A stretch of 64,000 bases of DNA, taken from the NCBI RefSeq assembly GCF_935822925.1, contig NZ_CAKXZS010000011.1, positions 276,298 through 340,297 of the forward strand, written 5' to 3'. Source of the stretch: Mesorhizobium ventifaucium (lineage in GTDB: Bacteria > Pseudomonadota > Alphaproteobacteria > Rhizobiales > Rhizobiaceae). Under the pieces are notes generated by a model. That model saw only the letters and a program-made list of their open reading frames with translations. It made no database searches and was not told the DNA's origin. A program made the position numbers and the translations under genes. Shown here piece after piece: positions 1 to 8,420 of the stretch (position 1 is the first letter of the stretch; each line of letters begins with the position of its first letter).

Positions 1-242
1 GCGGCGGCGAGCCCAAGATTTCGCGCCCGGTAGGAACCGGGCTGCGGCTCAGACAGAAATTTGACGAAGGGAAAGCGTCGCACGACTTCGGCGGTGCCAT
101 CCGTCGAGCCATTGTCCACGACGATGACTTCGAAACAACTCTTGGGAGCGGTCTGGTTCGCTATCGATTGGAGTGTGGCCACAATCCGGCCTTCGCCGTT
201 CCACACCGGGATTATGATGCTCACGTAAGGATCGTCAACCAT
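1..242 (-). CDS. Family 2 glycosyltransferase, N-terminal part (cut by window edge)
   Basis: The first 80 codons are present; the gene continues past base 1. The N-terminus reads MVDDPYVSIIIPVWNGEG, the usual first beta strand of a GT-A glycosyltransferase. It is followed by IVVDNGSTDGT, the nucleotide-sugar-binding acidic motif, and by a PGSYRARNLGL segment typical of the family. It probably adds one sugar to the lipid-linked exopolysaccharide repeat at the cytoplasmic face of the inner membrane. It lies 71 nt downstream of the phosphoribosyltransferase-HAD gene and on the same strand as the flippase, so the three are likely one leftward transcript. Donor and acceptor cannot be inferred from this fragment. 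Confidence 0.85.
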   Translation of the reverse strand, partial: MVDDPYVSIIIPVWNGEGRIVATLQSIANQTAPKSCFEVIVVDNGSTDGTAEVVRRFPFVKFLSEPQPGSYRARNLGLAA

Positions 243-313
243 GAGAACGCTCCTCGTAGTCGCCGCAAATCAAAACTGGTTCCCGTAACCCGGGACAGGT
301 CCGGCCGCGCAAA

Positions 314-1339
314 TCAATTGGCTCCTCTGAGCTTATCCTTGAGTGCCCTGTACCCACTTTCGCCAAGCATCGCCCGCGCTGCTTTTTTCAGGACCGCCTG
401 ACGACCTGCGGGCTCGCCCACCTGCTTGAGCCGGTTGGGAAGATTTCTGGTCGCCTGGCTCAGCGCTGCCAGCGACAGCGGCTGCGGCAAGCATACCTGA
501 TGTGTTTCAACGCAAAGCACGGGCTTTCCCGAGAGCTTCGCGATCTTGGCAGCCTGATGGTGCTCGCTTTCGATGAACAGGATGGCATCGGATTTAACGT
601 AGAAATCCGCCTTGAAACTGCCATGCACGCCAAGCCGCTGCCGCTCCGCCTTGCTTGGCAGGTCGAGCATGATCAGTTCGTCGTATTTGATGCCGTGCTT
701 TTCGAGCCAAGCTTCGGTGAGCCTTCGGTATTTCTCGAGCCGGCTGGTGACCAGCCAACCGATCTTGCGGGTTGGCCCATACATTGGCAACGCTTCGCTG
801 AGGAATTTTTCGTAGGCGGGTCCGTCGTCGTTTTCCGCGTCGGTAGGATCCAGACAAAGCACGCCGTCAATATCAACGCAGCTTTGTTCAAGGAAAATAT
901 GGTGCATGAAATTCCATTGGAACATGCGCGGATGTGGCGCTACCTCGAATACGAAGTCGATATCCTGGTGTCGGGGAAGATGTCCATACACAGCCGCAAA
1001 AATGAATTCCGCACTTATCCCTGCCGCCTGTATACGCCGTCGCGCATCGCGCATGGCGTCCCCGCGGTTCACGCTGTCGTCGATCACCAGGATTTTGCGC
1101 ATTTCGACTACCGGGCGATCAAGCGCAGCGCGGCGCTTGGTGCTGATCCCGGAAGTGTATGTCTTTCCTGCAATGAAGTTGTCGAGATCGGTCATTTGAA
1201 TGTTCGCGGCCAGACTGAGCAGATTTGCCGCCAAGATGCCGCTGCGCGGAATGCCAACGACGAGATCGATATCACGAGGCAGCCGATGCAGGTTGCCGAC
1301 GATAGTGTCGTTCATGTCTGCGATCGATCGATAGTGCAT
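314..1339 (-). CDS. Phosphoribosyltransferase-HAD phosphatase fusion, candidate EPS ribofuranosylation enzyme
   Basis: 341 aa, starting MHYRSIADMND; an AAGGA-like site lies just upstream. An open frame continues upstream but has no family similarity. Residues 1 to about 120 form a type I phosphoribosyltransferase fold: VVGIPRSGILAANLL near residue 25 and a PRPP-loop-like KILVIDDSVNRGDAM near residue 80. Residues from about 150 form a HAD-like phosphatase: motif I VDIDGVL, motif II WLVTSR, a lysine in KADFYV and the acidic FIES. PRPP transfer followed by dephosphorylation is the established route to ribofuranose in some bacterial polysaccharides, and HAD enzymes do the second step. Placement between a flippase and a glycosyltransferase supports a glycan role rather than pyrimidine synthesis. 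The exact reaction is inference. Confidence 0.72.
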   Translation of the reverse strand: MHYRSIADMNDTIVGNLHRLPRDIDLVVGIPRSGILAANLLSLAANIQMTDLDNFIAGKTYTSGISTKRRAALDRPVVEMRKILVIDDSVNRGDAMRDARRRIQAAGISAEFIFAAVYGHLPRHQDIDFVFEVAPHPRMFQWNFMHHIFLEQSCVDIDGVLCLDPTDAENDDGPAYEKFLSEALPMYGPTRKIGWLVTSRLEKYRRLTEAWLEKHGIKYDELIMLDLPSKAERQRLGVHGSFKADFYVKSDAILFIESEHHQAAKIAKLSGKPVLCVETHQVCLPQPLSLAALSQATRNLPNRLKQVGEPAGRQAVLKKAARAMLGESGYRALKDKLRGAN

Positions 1340-1410
1340 GATCCAAATCCTTGTCTTCTGTTCATGGCGAACGTTTGAAACCGCGAATTCGGTCGAAACC
1401 GCAAACACGA

Positions 1411-2907
1411 CTATTTTGCGTCCCTTTCCACGAAGCACGGCCTCCTGGCCGGGAGAAATTTCAGCACCTCGCGCATAGCTTCTCGGCCAAACGGAAACAG
1501 CATGGCCACGGCGAAGGCCACTGCATAGGAAAGGAGCGCGGCTGCAATCAGGGCCGCGAGATGGGAATCGGGCAGCGAAGGCCTCGCAAACCAGACAGCC
1601 GCCAAGGCGAGATGGCCGCCCAGAACAAATGGCGTGGCTGCGCGTAACATGTCGCCTGCCCGAAGCGGCCCGGTCCTGCCGATATACATCCACAGGAAAG
1701 GCGTTCTCAGATATTCGCTGACCGCATAGGCGATCGCCACGCCCAGCGCGCCATAGGGCAGACCGAGTAGGAAGGCCAGCACCGAGGTCACGGCTGTGAC
1801 GATGCCCCAGCGCATGAAATCGCCCGAACGGCCCTGGCTGATGAAAAGCCATCCCGCCGGGTTGTTGAGCGGCTGCAGCAGCCCGGCAAAACCGAGCGCC
1901 AGGAAGATGCTGGAACTCTGCCGCCACTGCTCGCCGAGCACGAACGGTATCAGCACGTCGGCCATGGCGGTGGCGAAGGCGACACCTGGAAGTGCAACCA
2001 GCAAGATCAGCGGCATGACGCGAAGATAGGCGCTGCGGTAGCGATCCGGCTCGTCCTTCAGCCTGGAAAGAGCCGGCACCATGACCTTCGACAGCGGGTT
2101 GGTGATCTGGCTCAGCGGAAACAGAAGCAGCTTGTAGGCGCGGTCATAGAGGCCGAGCTGGGCCTCGCCCCAATATTTGCCAATCAGCACATTGTCGAGA
2201 TTGCGGGCAAAGTAATTGGCGAAATTGAATCCGGTGATGCCGGCGCCGAAATTGATCAGTTCGCTGATGCCGTCGACCTTGCGCGGCAGGCTGGGGCGCC
2301 ACCGCGAGCTTGCCCAGAAGCAAATCGTGGGCAGCACGGCTGCTGTCAGCGTGCCAGCAAAAAGCGCCCAGTAGGAACGGTCGATGAAAGTCCAGGCGAT
2401 CGATACGATGAGGCCGGCGACTGCACTTGCGACGTCGATGATGGCCAGGCGCGCGAACTGCATGCGGCGTGTCAGCAGCGCCAGATGCTGGGCGCCCAAC
2501 CCATAGGTTATGATCTGCAGCCCAAGTGCTGCCACCAGACCTGCAACCCGCGGTTCGCCGTAGAAGGCGGCGACCAGCGGCGCCGCGCCGGCCAGCACGC
2601 AGGCGAGCAGTGCGCTGACCGCGACATTGACCCAGAAGAGGTAATTGACCTCCTCATGCTTGATTCCGCTTTTCTGGACCGTCGCCTGGGTCAGCCCGAA
2701 ATCCTGGAACAGCGCGATGAAGGCCAGCACCGGCGCGCACATCGCCACGACGCCGAAGTCCTGCGGCGACAGCAGGCGCGACAGCACGATGACGGAGACG
2801 ATCTGTGTCGCAACCCGCACCGATTGCGCCAAAGCCGTAATGATAGCGCCGCGTCCGACCGATCTGCGGAGAGAGCCCTCTGGCGGGTCGAATGCATTGG
2901 CTTGCAA
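1411..2907 (-). CDS. Polysaccharide flippase of the MOP superfamily (ExoT/WzxC-like)
   Basis: 498 aa, hydrophobic throughout, about 12 to 14 membrane segments. The N-terminus has the family pattern RSVGRGAIITALAQ, then LSRLLSPQDFG and FQDFGLTQATVQ, as in WzxC and ExoT oligosaccharide flippases. It should move the undecaprenyl-linked repeat unit across the inner membrane for periplasmic polymerisation. It is divergent from exoL across a 191-bp intergenic region and heads the leftward group that continues into the phosphoribosyltransferase-HAD gene 71 nt downstream. In Sinorhizobium exoT also lies on the exoL side of the exo cluster, but with exoK, exoH and exoI in between; those are not found here. 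Confidence 0.88.
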   Translation of the reverse strand: MQANAFDPPEGSLRRSVGRGAIITALAQSVRVATQIVSVIVLSRLLSPQDFGVVAMCAPVLAFIALFQDFGLTQATVQKSGIKHEEVNYLFWVNVAVSALLACVLAGAAPLVAAFYGEPRVAGLVAALGLQIITYGLGAQHLALLTRRMQFARLAIIDVASAVAGLIVSIAWTFIDRSYWALFAGTLTAAVLPTICFWASSRWRPSLPRKVDGISELINFGAGITGFNFANYFARNLDNVLIGKYWGEAQLGLYDRAYKLLLFPLSQITNPLSKVMVPALSRLKDEPDRYRSAYLRVMPLILLVALPGVAFATAMADVLIPFVLGEQWRQSSSIFLALGFAGLLQPLNNPAGWLFISQGRSGDFMRWGIVTAVTSVLAFLLGLPYGALGVAIAYAVSEYLRTPFLWMYIGRTGPLRAGDMLRAATPFVLGGHLALAAVWFARPSLPDSHLAALIAAALLSYAVAFAVAMLFPFGREAMREVLKFLPARRPCFVERDAK

Positions 2908-2987
2908 ATTCAGGGTCCCTGATTTTCGTGGCGGGTCCCGGAGTCCCGACCCATGCCCGATACCACCACCAAACTACGGCAATAATT

Positions 2988-3047
2988 TTGCAACGCAACA
3001 AAAAACGTGGATTCTTGCTACACTGCACCAAAAATGTTGCGATGCAG
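2988..3047. promoter_or_regulatory. Divergent exo promoter region with two TTGC-N3-GCA dyads
   Basis: Between the flippase and exoL start codons there are two matching sites: TTGCAACGCAA at 2988-2998 (a perfect dyad) and TTGCGATGCAG at 3037-3047. Their centres are 49 bp apart, near five helical turns. The pattern resembles the CTGC-N3-GCAG sites bound by PhaR/AniA-type regulators in alphaproteobacteria. Similar sites occur in the acyltransferase and ABC-transporter upstream regions. No regulator gene is visible nearby; assignment to PhaR is inference. Confidence 0.4.
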
Positions 3048-3098
3048 CACGAGCTGTACTAGGATTCTTTCGGGTGGGCCAACAGCGGTCGAGTTTTC

Positions 3099-4268
3099 AT
3101 GCTGCATGTCTTGTACTTGGTGCACGACGTCTCCGATCCGGCAGTGCGCCGGCGGATCATAATGCTCAAGGCAGGCGGTGCCCAGGTCACACTGGCAGGC
3201 TTTCGCCGGTCAGCAAGCCCGATCGCCGAGGTCGAGGGCTTGCATCCGATCGATCTTGGCGCAACGCGCGACGGCCGATTCGCCCAGCGGCTGGCAGCGG
3301 TCACCAAGGCGGCGGTTTCGATCGGGTCGAAACTCGGTTCGATGCCCAGACCAGACCTCATCATCGCGCGCAATCTGGAAATGCTGGCGCTTGCCCGGCG
3401 TGCCAAATCGGCGTTCCAGGCAACGGTGCCGATCGTCTATGAGTGTCTCGACATCCATCGTCTGATGCTTCGCAACGATTTTCTGGGCAAGGCGATGCGC
3501 GGCGCGGAGCGCTATCTGGCCAGGGATGTAAAGCTGCTGGTCACCAGTTCGCCGGCCTTCATCGCCAACTATTTCAAGCCGTTCGGGCAGATTTCTGCGC
3601 CGGTCGAACTGCTCGAAAACAAATATTTCGAGCCTGCCGCGGTTTCGCTGAATGATCGCACAGCGGCGGAGCCCGTCGCTCCGCCTTGGCGGATCGGCTG
3701 GTTCGGCGCGCTCCGGTGCCGCCGCTCTCTGGAACTGCTGGCCGAATTTTCCCGACGATTCGAGGGCCGCTTCGAAATCATCCTCAGGGGCCGTCCGGCG
3801 CTTTCCGAATTTCCGGATTTCCACGGTTTCGTCGAATCTGAGCCTTGGCTCTCGTTTGGCGGACCCTATCGGAATCCCGAAGATATGGCGACGATCTACC
3901 GTGAGGTTCACTTTTCCTGGGCCATCGATTTTTTCGAGCAGGGGCTGAATTCTGAATGGCTGCTGCCCAACCGCCTCTACGAGGGCTGCCGCTTCGGCGC
4001 CGTGCCGATCTCGATGGGTAACACCGAAACCGGCCGGTTCCTCGACCAGCAGGGAATCGGCGTTCTCTTGCCTCAAGCCACTCCCGAGGCACTCGAAGCC
4101 GCCTTGGGCGAGTTGGAGGAGCATCGTTTCGGGAAATTGCGGGCGCGTGTTCTTGCCCGCAATCCGCGAACCTGGAGCCACGATCGCAGCGATTGCCGGG
4201 CGCTTGTCGAGAAGCTTCGCGGGCTGACGGTCGCGCCCGGTTCATATGCTGCCGAGGCACTGGCTTAG
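3099..4268 (+). CDS. exoL: ExoL-like glycosyltransferase
   Basis: 389 aa. The N-terminus LHVLYLVHDVSDPAVRRRI followed by MLKAGGAQVTLAGFRR is characteristic of ExoL, the succinoglycan glucosyltransferase of Sinorhizobium, and has a GT-B (GT4-like) layout. A C-terminal acceptor/donor half contains RIGWFGALRCRRSLELL. It is cytoplasmic or membrane-associated and adds a sugar to the lipid-linked intermediate. It begins the rightward exoL-A-M-O-N-P series; exoA starts 25 nt after its stop. The exo gene order on both sides supports the symbol more strongly than the sequence alone does. Confidence 0.82.
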   Translation: MLHVLYLVHDVSDPAVRRRIIMLKAGGAQVTLAGFRRSASPIAEVEGLHPIDLGATRDGRFAQRLAAVTKAAVSIGSKLGSMPRPDLIIARNLEMLALARRAKSAFQATVPIVYECLDIHRLMLRNDFLGKAMRGAERYLARDVKLLVTSSPAFIANYFKPFGQISAPVELLENKYFEPAAVSLNDRTAAEPVAPPWRIGWFGALRCRRSLELLAEFSRRFEGRFEIILRGRPALSEFPDFHGFVESEPWLSFGGPYRNPEDMATIYREVHFSWAIDFFEQGLNSEWLLPNRLYEGCRFGAVPISMGNTETGRFLDQQGIGVLLPQATPEALEAALGELEEHRFGKLRARVLARNPRTWSHDRSDCRALVEKLRGLTVAPGSYAAEALA

Positions 4269-4293
4269 GATGGCTAGGGAAGGACATGGGCCC

Positions 4294-5292
4294 ATGATGC
4301 AGACCGAAATGCTGCCGTCCAACCTGATCGTGATTCCGTGCCTGAACGAAGCAGCTCACATCGGTGCGCTTGTTCATGAGCTTCGACCGGCGGCCGAGAG
4401 GCTCGGCGCCCGGATCATCGTTGCCGATGGCGGTAGCACGGACGGCACTAGGGCGATCGTCGAGGAGATCGCCGGGAAGGATCCGAGGATCATCCTTCTT
4501 AACAATGAAAAGCGCCTCCAGAGCGCGGCGATCAATCTCGCCATCGCCCGTTACGGCGATGGCGCTGAATATTTCATTCGCATCGACGCGCATGGCGGCT
4601 ACCCACCGGATTATTGCGACCGGCTGATCGAAGAGGCGCTGGCCACCGGCGCGGATTCGGTCGTCGTCTCGATGCTGACCAGCGGCAGCGGCATGGTGCA
4701 GAAAGCGGTGGCGGCTGCACAGAATTCCAAGCTCGGCACGGGCGGGTCCAAGCACCGGCATCTCTCGGCGGGAGAGTGGGTCGACCACGGTCACCATGCG
4801 CTGATACGAATATCGGCCTTCAAGGCGGTGGGCGGCTATGACGAAACGTTCAGCCACAACGAGGATGCGGAGCTCGACTACCGGCTCCGTCGGGCCGGCT
4901 ACCGGATCTGGATGAGCGGCAAGACGCAAATGATTTATTACCCGCGCTCGTCGCTCGCCGACCTCTATTTCCAGTATCTCGGCTATGGCCGCGGCCGGGC
5001 AAAGAACGTTCTCAAGCACCGCATGATACCAAAAGTCCGGCAGCTGGTGCCGCTTCTGGTGTTCCCTGTCGTCCTTCTCTCTGCCTTTTTCTTCGTGCAT
5101 TGGCTGGCAGTCATGCCGCTTCTGGTGTGGGCGTCGGTTTGTCTCGGCTATGGCGTGTGGACTGCCATCAGCCAGCGCAATCCGGACAGTGCCCTTGCCG
5201 GGATTTCGGCTATGGTCATGCATTTCGGCTGGTCCGTCGGTTTCTGGCTGCAACTGCTTGGACCGGGATCGCAGCCTAGGAGGATGGCGTGA
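4294..5292 (+). CDS. exoA: Succinoglycan glycosyltransferase ExoA
   Basis: 332 aa from ATG 4294, chosen because AAGGA lies 8 nt upstream; ATG 4270 and a start overlapping exoL are possible. The GT2 domain opens with LIVIPCLNEAAHIG, has IIVADGGSTDGT, an FIRIDAHGGYP segment around the DxD position, and GYDETFSHNEDAELDYRLR typical of ExoA. Two or three hydrophobic segments at the C-terminus (from about residue 245) anchor it to the inner membrane. In Sinorhizobium ExoA adds a beta-1,3-glucose during succinoglycan repeat assembly; the sugar here may differ. The stop codon overlaps the exoM start by one base (TGATG), indicating translational coupling. Confidence 0.9.
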   Translation: MMQTEMLPSNLIVIPCLNEAAHIGALVHELRPAAERLGARIIVADGGSTDGTRAIVEEIAGKDPRIILLNNEKRLQSAAINLAIARYGDGAEYFIRIDAHGGYPPDYCDRLIEEALATGADSVVVSMLTSGSGMVQKAVAAAQNSKLGTGGSKHRHLSAGEWVDHGHHALIRISAFKAVGGYDETFSHNEDAELDYRLRRAGYRIWMSGKTQMIYYPRSSLADLYFQYLGYGRGRAKNVLKHRMIPKVRQLVPLLVFPVVLLSAFFFVHWLAVMPLLVWASVCLGYGVWTAISQRNPDSALAGISAMVMHFGWSVGFWLQLLGPGSQPRRMA

Positions 5293-6242
5293 TGGGTGTG
5301 GCCGAAAAAAACCGCAGCGTCGACGTCTGCGTCTGCACGTTTCGGCGGCCGGAGCTTGCCGACACGCTTCGCTCCATAGCCACCCTCGACGTGCCTTCGG
5401 GATTCGACATCCGCGTCATCGTCGCCGACAATGATGACGGGCCGACGGCCGAACTGCTGGTGGCGACGCTGGCGGAGACGCTGAAGCTGCCGATCAGCTA
5501 TCGTCATTGCCCGGCACGCAACATCTCGATAGCCCGCAACGCCTGCCTCGACGCCAGCATGGCGGATTTCGTCGCCTTCCTCGACGACGACGAAACGGCA
5601 TCGTCCAGATGGCTCGCCGAACTGGTTGCGACGGCGGACGTCAGTGGCGCTGCCGCCGTGCTCGGGCCAGTGCGGGCGCGCTATCGGCCGGACGCGCCCG
5701 ACTGGATGCGCCGCGGCGATTTTCACTCCACCTTGCCCGTCTGGGTGGGCGGCGAGATCCGCACTGGCTACACCTGCAACGTCCTGCTCAGGATGGGCGC
5801 CGACAGCCTCCGCGGCCGGCGATTCAGCCTGGCGCGTGGCCAGACCGGCGGCGAGGACACCGAATTCTTCGACCATATGGTCAAGGCCGGCGGTCGCATC
5901 GCCTTTTCGCCGCACGCCTGGGTCGATGAAGTGGTGCCGCGCGCCAGGGCCGCTTTCGACTGGCTGCGTCGCCGCCGGTTCCGCGTCGGGCAGACGCATG
6001 GGCACCTGCTGGGGCGCGACGCGCATGGCCTCGCGCTGGTGAGGCAAGTTGGTCTTGCCTCGGCAAAGGCGGTCTTTTGTTTCGCATCGGCAATCCCGGT
6101 CGCCATCAATCCCGTGCGCAGGAACCGCAGCGTGCTTCGCGGCGTCATGCATGTCGGCGTCGTGAGCGGTCTAATCGGTGTGCGTGAAATCCGCCAGTAC
6201 GGCCTGCCCTCGCCGCAGGAAGGGGGCAAGCGTGCAGCCTGA
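5292..6242 (+). CDS. exoM: Succinoglycan glycosyltransferase ExoM
   Basis: 316 aa from ATG 5292. An AGGAGG at 5278-5283 sits 8 nt upstream, better placed than for the GTG at 5289. The GT2 domain shows VDVCVCTFRRPELADTLRS, VIVADNDDGPTAE, RNISIARNACLD and FVAFLDDDETAS, which is the ExoM signature set. The C-terminal part has an amphipathic WLRRRRFRVGQTHG region and hydrophobic stretches that suggest membrane association. ExoM adds a beta-1,4-glucose in the Sinorhizobium pathway. It overlaps exoO by 11 nt. Confidence 0.9.
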   Translation: MGVAEKNRSVDVCVCTFRRPELADTLRSIATLDVPSGFDIRVIVADNDDGPTAELLVATLAETLKLPISYRHCPARNISIARNACLDASMADFVAFLDDDETASSRWLAELVATADVSGAAAVLGPVRARYRPDAPDWMRRGDFHSTLPVWVGGEIRTGYTCNVLLRMGADSLRGRRFSLARGQTGGEDTEFFDHMVKAGGRIAFSPHAWVDEVVPRARAAFDWLRRRRFRVGQTHGHLLGRDAHGLALVRQVGLASAKAVFCFASAIPVAINPVRRNRSVLRGVMHVGVVSGLIGVREIRQYGLPSPQEGGKRAA

Positions 6243-7200
6243 CGTCACCTTTGTCATTGCAGCCTATAATGCGGAGCTGACCATCGAGCGGGCGATCGCC
6301 AGCGCCATCGCCCAGAGTAATGTCAGCGTCGAAATCATCGTCGTCGACGACCAGTCGCGCGACCGGACGCTCGATCTGGCGCGATCCTACCCCGAAGACA
6401 TCGTACGCGTTGTCGCACTTGAGCAAAACCGTGGTCCCGGCGGCGCAAGGAATGCCGGCCTTGAGCTTGCCCGCGGCAGGTGGGTCGCGGTACTCGATTC
6501 CGACGACGCCGTCTATCCCGAGCGAATCTGCACCATGATCGACCGCGCCGAGAAAGCGGGCGCCGAGATCGCGGTCGACAATCTTCAGGTCGTTCGCGAG
6601 GACGGCGTTGCCGAGGAGACGATGTTCCCGGCCGACTACCTGGAGGGGCTCGGTGAAATCTCGCTGGCGGACTATATCGCCGGCAACGTGGTCTTCGAAT
6701 CCAGGTTCAATCTCGGCTATCTCAAACCGATCTTCCAGCGACGCTTCCTGAGCGAAAACGGGCTTCGCTATGACGAAGGCCTGATCATCGGAGAAGATTA
6801 CATCCTGCTGGCCAGTGCTCTGGCCAAGGGCGGCAAATGCGTGGTCGAGCCGACGACCGGCTATGTCTACCATATCCGGACCGGCTCCATTTCCCGCGTG
6901 CTTGAACTTCATCACGTCGAGGCGATGCGCAAGGCCGACCTCGTTTTCGCCAGGACCCATTCGATGGACGCAGCCGCCGAGGCCGCTTTCGCGAGGCGCA
7001 CGCGCAGCCTGCGCAAGGCGGCGTCTTTCCTTTCGTTGGTCCAGCACATCAAGGCCCGATCCCCCCTCAAGGCGGTGTGGACGGTGCTCAGCGATCCGGC
7101 AGCGGTTCGGCATATGGGCATGCCGATCGCCGTTCGGCTGCGAAGGGTGGCGGCGCAATTTGCCGCGGGTGCGGGGGAGGTGAAGGGTGCAGGCAGCTGA
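6232..7200 (+). CDS. exoO: Succinoglycan glycosyltransferase ExoO
   Basis: 322 aa from a GTG start at 6232, selected because AAGGGGG lies 5 nt upstream and the GT2 fold begins at once with PDVTFVIAAYNAE. A longer in-frame start at 6178 would only add sequence overlapping exoM. Motifs: EIIVVDDQSRDRT, GPGGARNAGLELARG, VAVLDSDDAVYPERI and GEDYILLASALAKGG. It adds a beta-1,6-linked glucose in the Sinorhizobium pathway. It is followed by a 56-nt gap and then exoN. Confidence 0.88.
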   Translation: MQPDVTFVIAAYNAELTIERAIASAIAQSNVSVEIIVVDDQSRDRTLDLARSYPEDIVRVVALEQNRGPGGARNAGLELARGRWVAVLDSDDAVYPERICTMIDRAEKAGAEIAVDNLQVVREDGVAEETMFPADYLEGLGEISLADYIAGNVVFESRFNLGYLKPIFQRRFLSENGLRYDEGLIIGEDYILLASALAKGGKCVVEPTTGYVYHIRTGSISRVLELHHVEAMRKADLVFARTHSMDAAAEAAFARRTRSLRKAASFLSLVQHIKARSPLKAVWTVLSDPAAVRHMGMPIAVRLRRVAAQFAAGAGEVKGAGS

Positions 7201-7256
7201 AAAACAGTTTGGCGGCCTGCGACAGGTTGAAGTGATCTCCTCAGAAGGAATATGCA

Positions 7257-8153
7257 ATGAAGAAAGTCAGGAAGGCAGTCATACCGGTAGCGGGGCTTGG
7301 AACGCGATTCCTGCCGGCGACCAAGTCGATGCCGAAGGAAATGCTGCCGGTCGTCGACAGGCCTGTCGTGCAATACGCGGTGGACGAGGCGTTCGAAGCC
7401 GGCATCGAGCACATTGTCTTCGTGACGGGCCGCAACAAGGCGGTCATTGAGGATTATTTCGATCTGCATCCCGAACTGATCGGGACCTTGGAGCAGACCG
7501 GCAAAACGGCTCAGCTTCAGGCGCTCGAAAGCCTGCTTCCCGTGGCTGGCGCGACGAGCTTCATCCGGCAGCAGTCGCCGCAAGGTCTCGGGCATGCGGT
7601 ATGGTGCGCCCGGGAGGTCATCGGCGATGAGCCTTTTGCCTTGCTGTTGCCGGACATGGTGTCCTTCGGCGGGCGCGGATGTCTCGCCGAAATTGCCGAC
7701 CTCTATGCGCAGACCGGTGGAAACGTTATCGCCGTCGAGCGCTGTGATCCGACCGAGACCAGCAAATATGGCATTGTCGGCTGCGGCGCGGATGTCGGCT
7801 CGGGTTTCGAGGTCACCGCCATGGTCGAAAAGCCGGCTCCGGCCAATGCGCCGTCGAACTACTACATCAACGGCCGCTACATCCTGCAGCCCGAGATCTT
7901 CGCGCTGCTCGGCAATCAGCAGCGCGGCGCCGGCAACGAGATCCAACTGACCGACGCCATGGTCCGCCTTGCGCAGAGCCAGGCTTTCTTCGCCCAGCCC
8001 TTCAACGGTCGAATGTTCGACTGCGGCTCGAAGGAGGGGTTCATCCAGGCCAATGTCGCGTTCGCGTTGGCGCGTGACGACATGAAGGCGTCGATCTTCG
8101 AGATGCTTCAGGAGTTCGTCCGGACGCATGAGCGCCGGGTGGAAGCCGCATAA
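7257..8153 (+). CDS. exoN: UTP-glucose-1-phosphate uridylyltransferase
   Basis: 298 aa; AGAAGGA sits 8 nt upstream of the ATG. It makes UDP-glucose from UTP and glucose-1-phosphate in the cytoplasm, the precursor of most sugars in the EPS. The N-terminal nucleotidyltransferase signature is clear: [20 protein letters not shown] followed by [21 protein letters not shown] and YYINGRYIL are also present. Length matches GalU/ExoN enzymes. Position between exoO and exoP is the same as in Sinorhizobium, so exoN is preferred to galU. Confidence 0.93.
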   Translation: MKKVRKAVIPVAGLGTRFLPATKSMPKEMLPVVDRPVVQYAVDEAFEAGIEHIVFVTGRNKAVIEDYFDLHPELIGTLEQTGKTAQLQALESLLPVAGATSFIRQQSPQGLGHAVWCAREVIGDEPFALLLPDMVSFGGRGCLAEIADLYAQTGGNVIAVERCDPTETSKYGIVGCGADVGSGFEVTAMVEKPAPANAPSNYYINGRYILQPEIFALLGNQQRGAGNEIQLTDAMVRLAQSQAFFAQPFNGRMFDCGSKEGFIQANVAFALARDDMKASIFEMLQEFVRTHERRVEAA

Positions 8154-8301
8154 AGCCCATTATTTGGGAGCATTAGCAAATGGATGATGACGCAAGACAC
8201 GCCGATATGTTTTGCTGCCCAGGTCGCGCGGTGTCTGGCATGAAGCTTGCGTCGTATATATGCTGATGCTCTCGATTTTGCTCTAGCGTCTGCAACTTGA
8301 G

Positions 8302-8343
8302 CATCGGACCCAAAGTGGAGACCGGTTTTGGGAAAATCCGATG
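8302..8343. repeat. Palindromic intergenic repeat between exoN and exoP
   Basis: CATCGGA at 8302-8308 pairs with TCCGATG at 8337-8343, and CCCAAA with TTTTGGG inside it. The outer flanks (TTGCTCTAGCG near 8280 and AATAGAGCGG near 8355) also pair partly. This form of imperfect palindrome is common between genes in Mesorhizobium and other Rhizobiales. The rest of the 267-bp exoN-exoP gap has no gene; it probably holds a separate exoP promoter. Confidence 0.6.
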
Positions 8344-8420
8344 TTGGAAAAAAATAGAGCGGCGACACAGTTCGACTTGAGAGACCGCCGCTCTTAATGC
8401 AAACTTGAATTGGACCGAAG

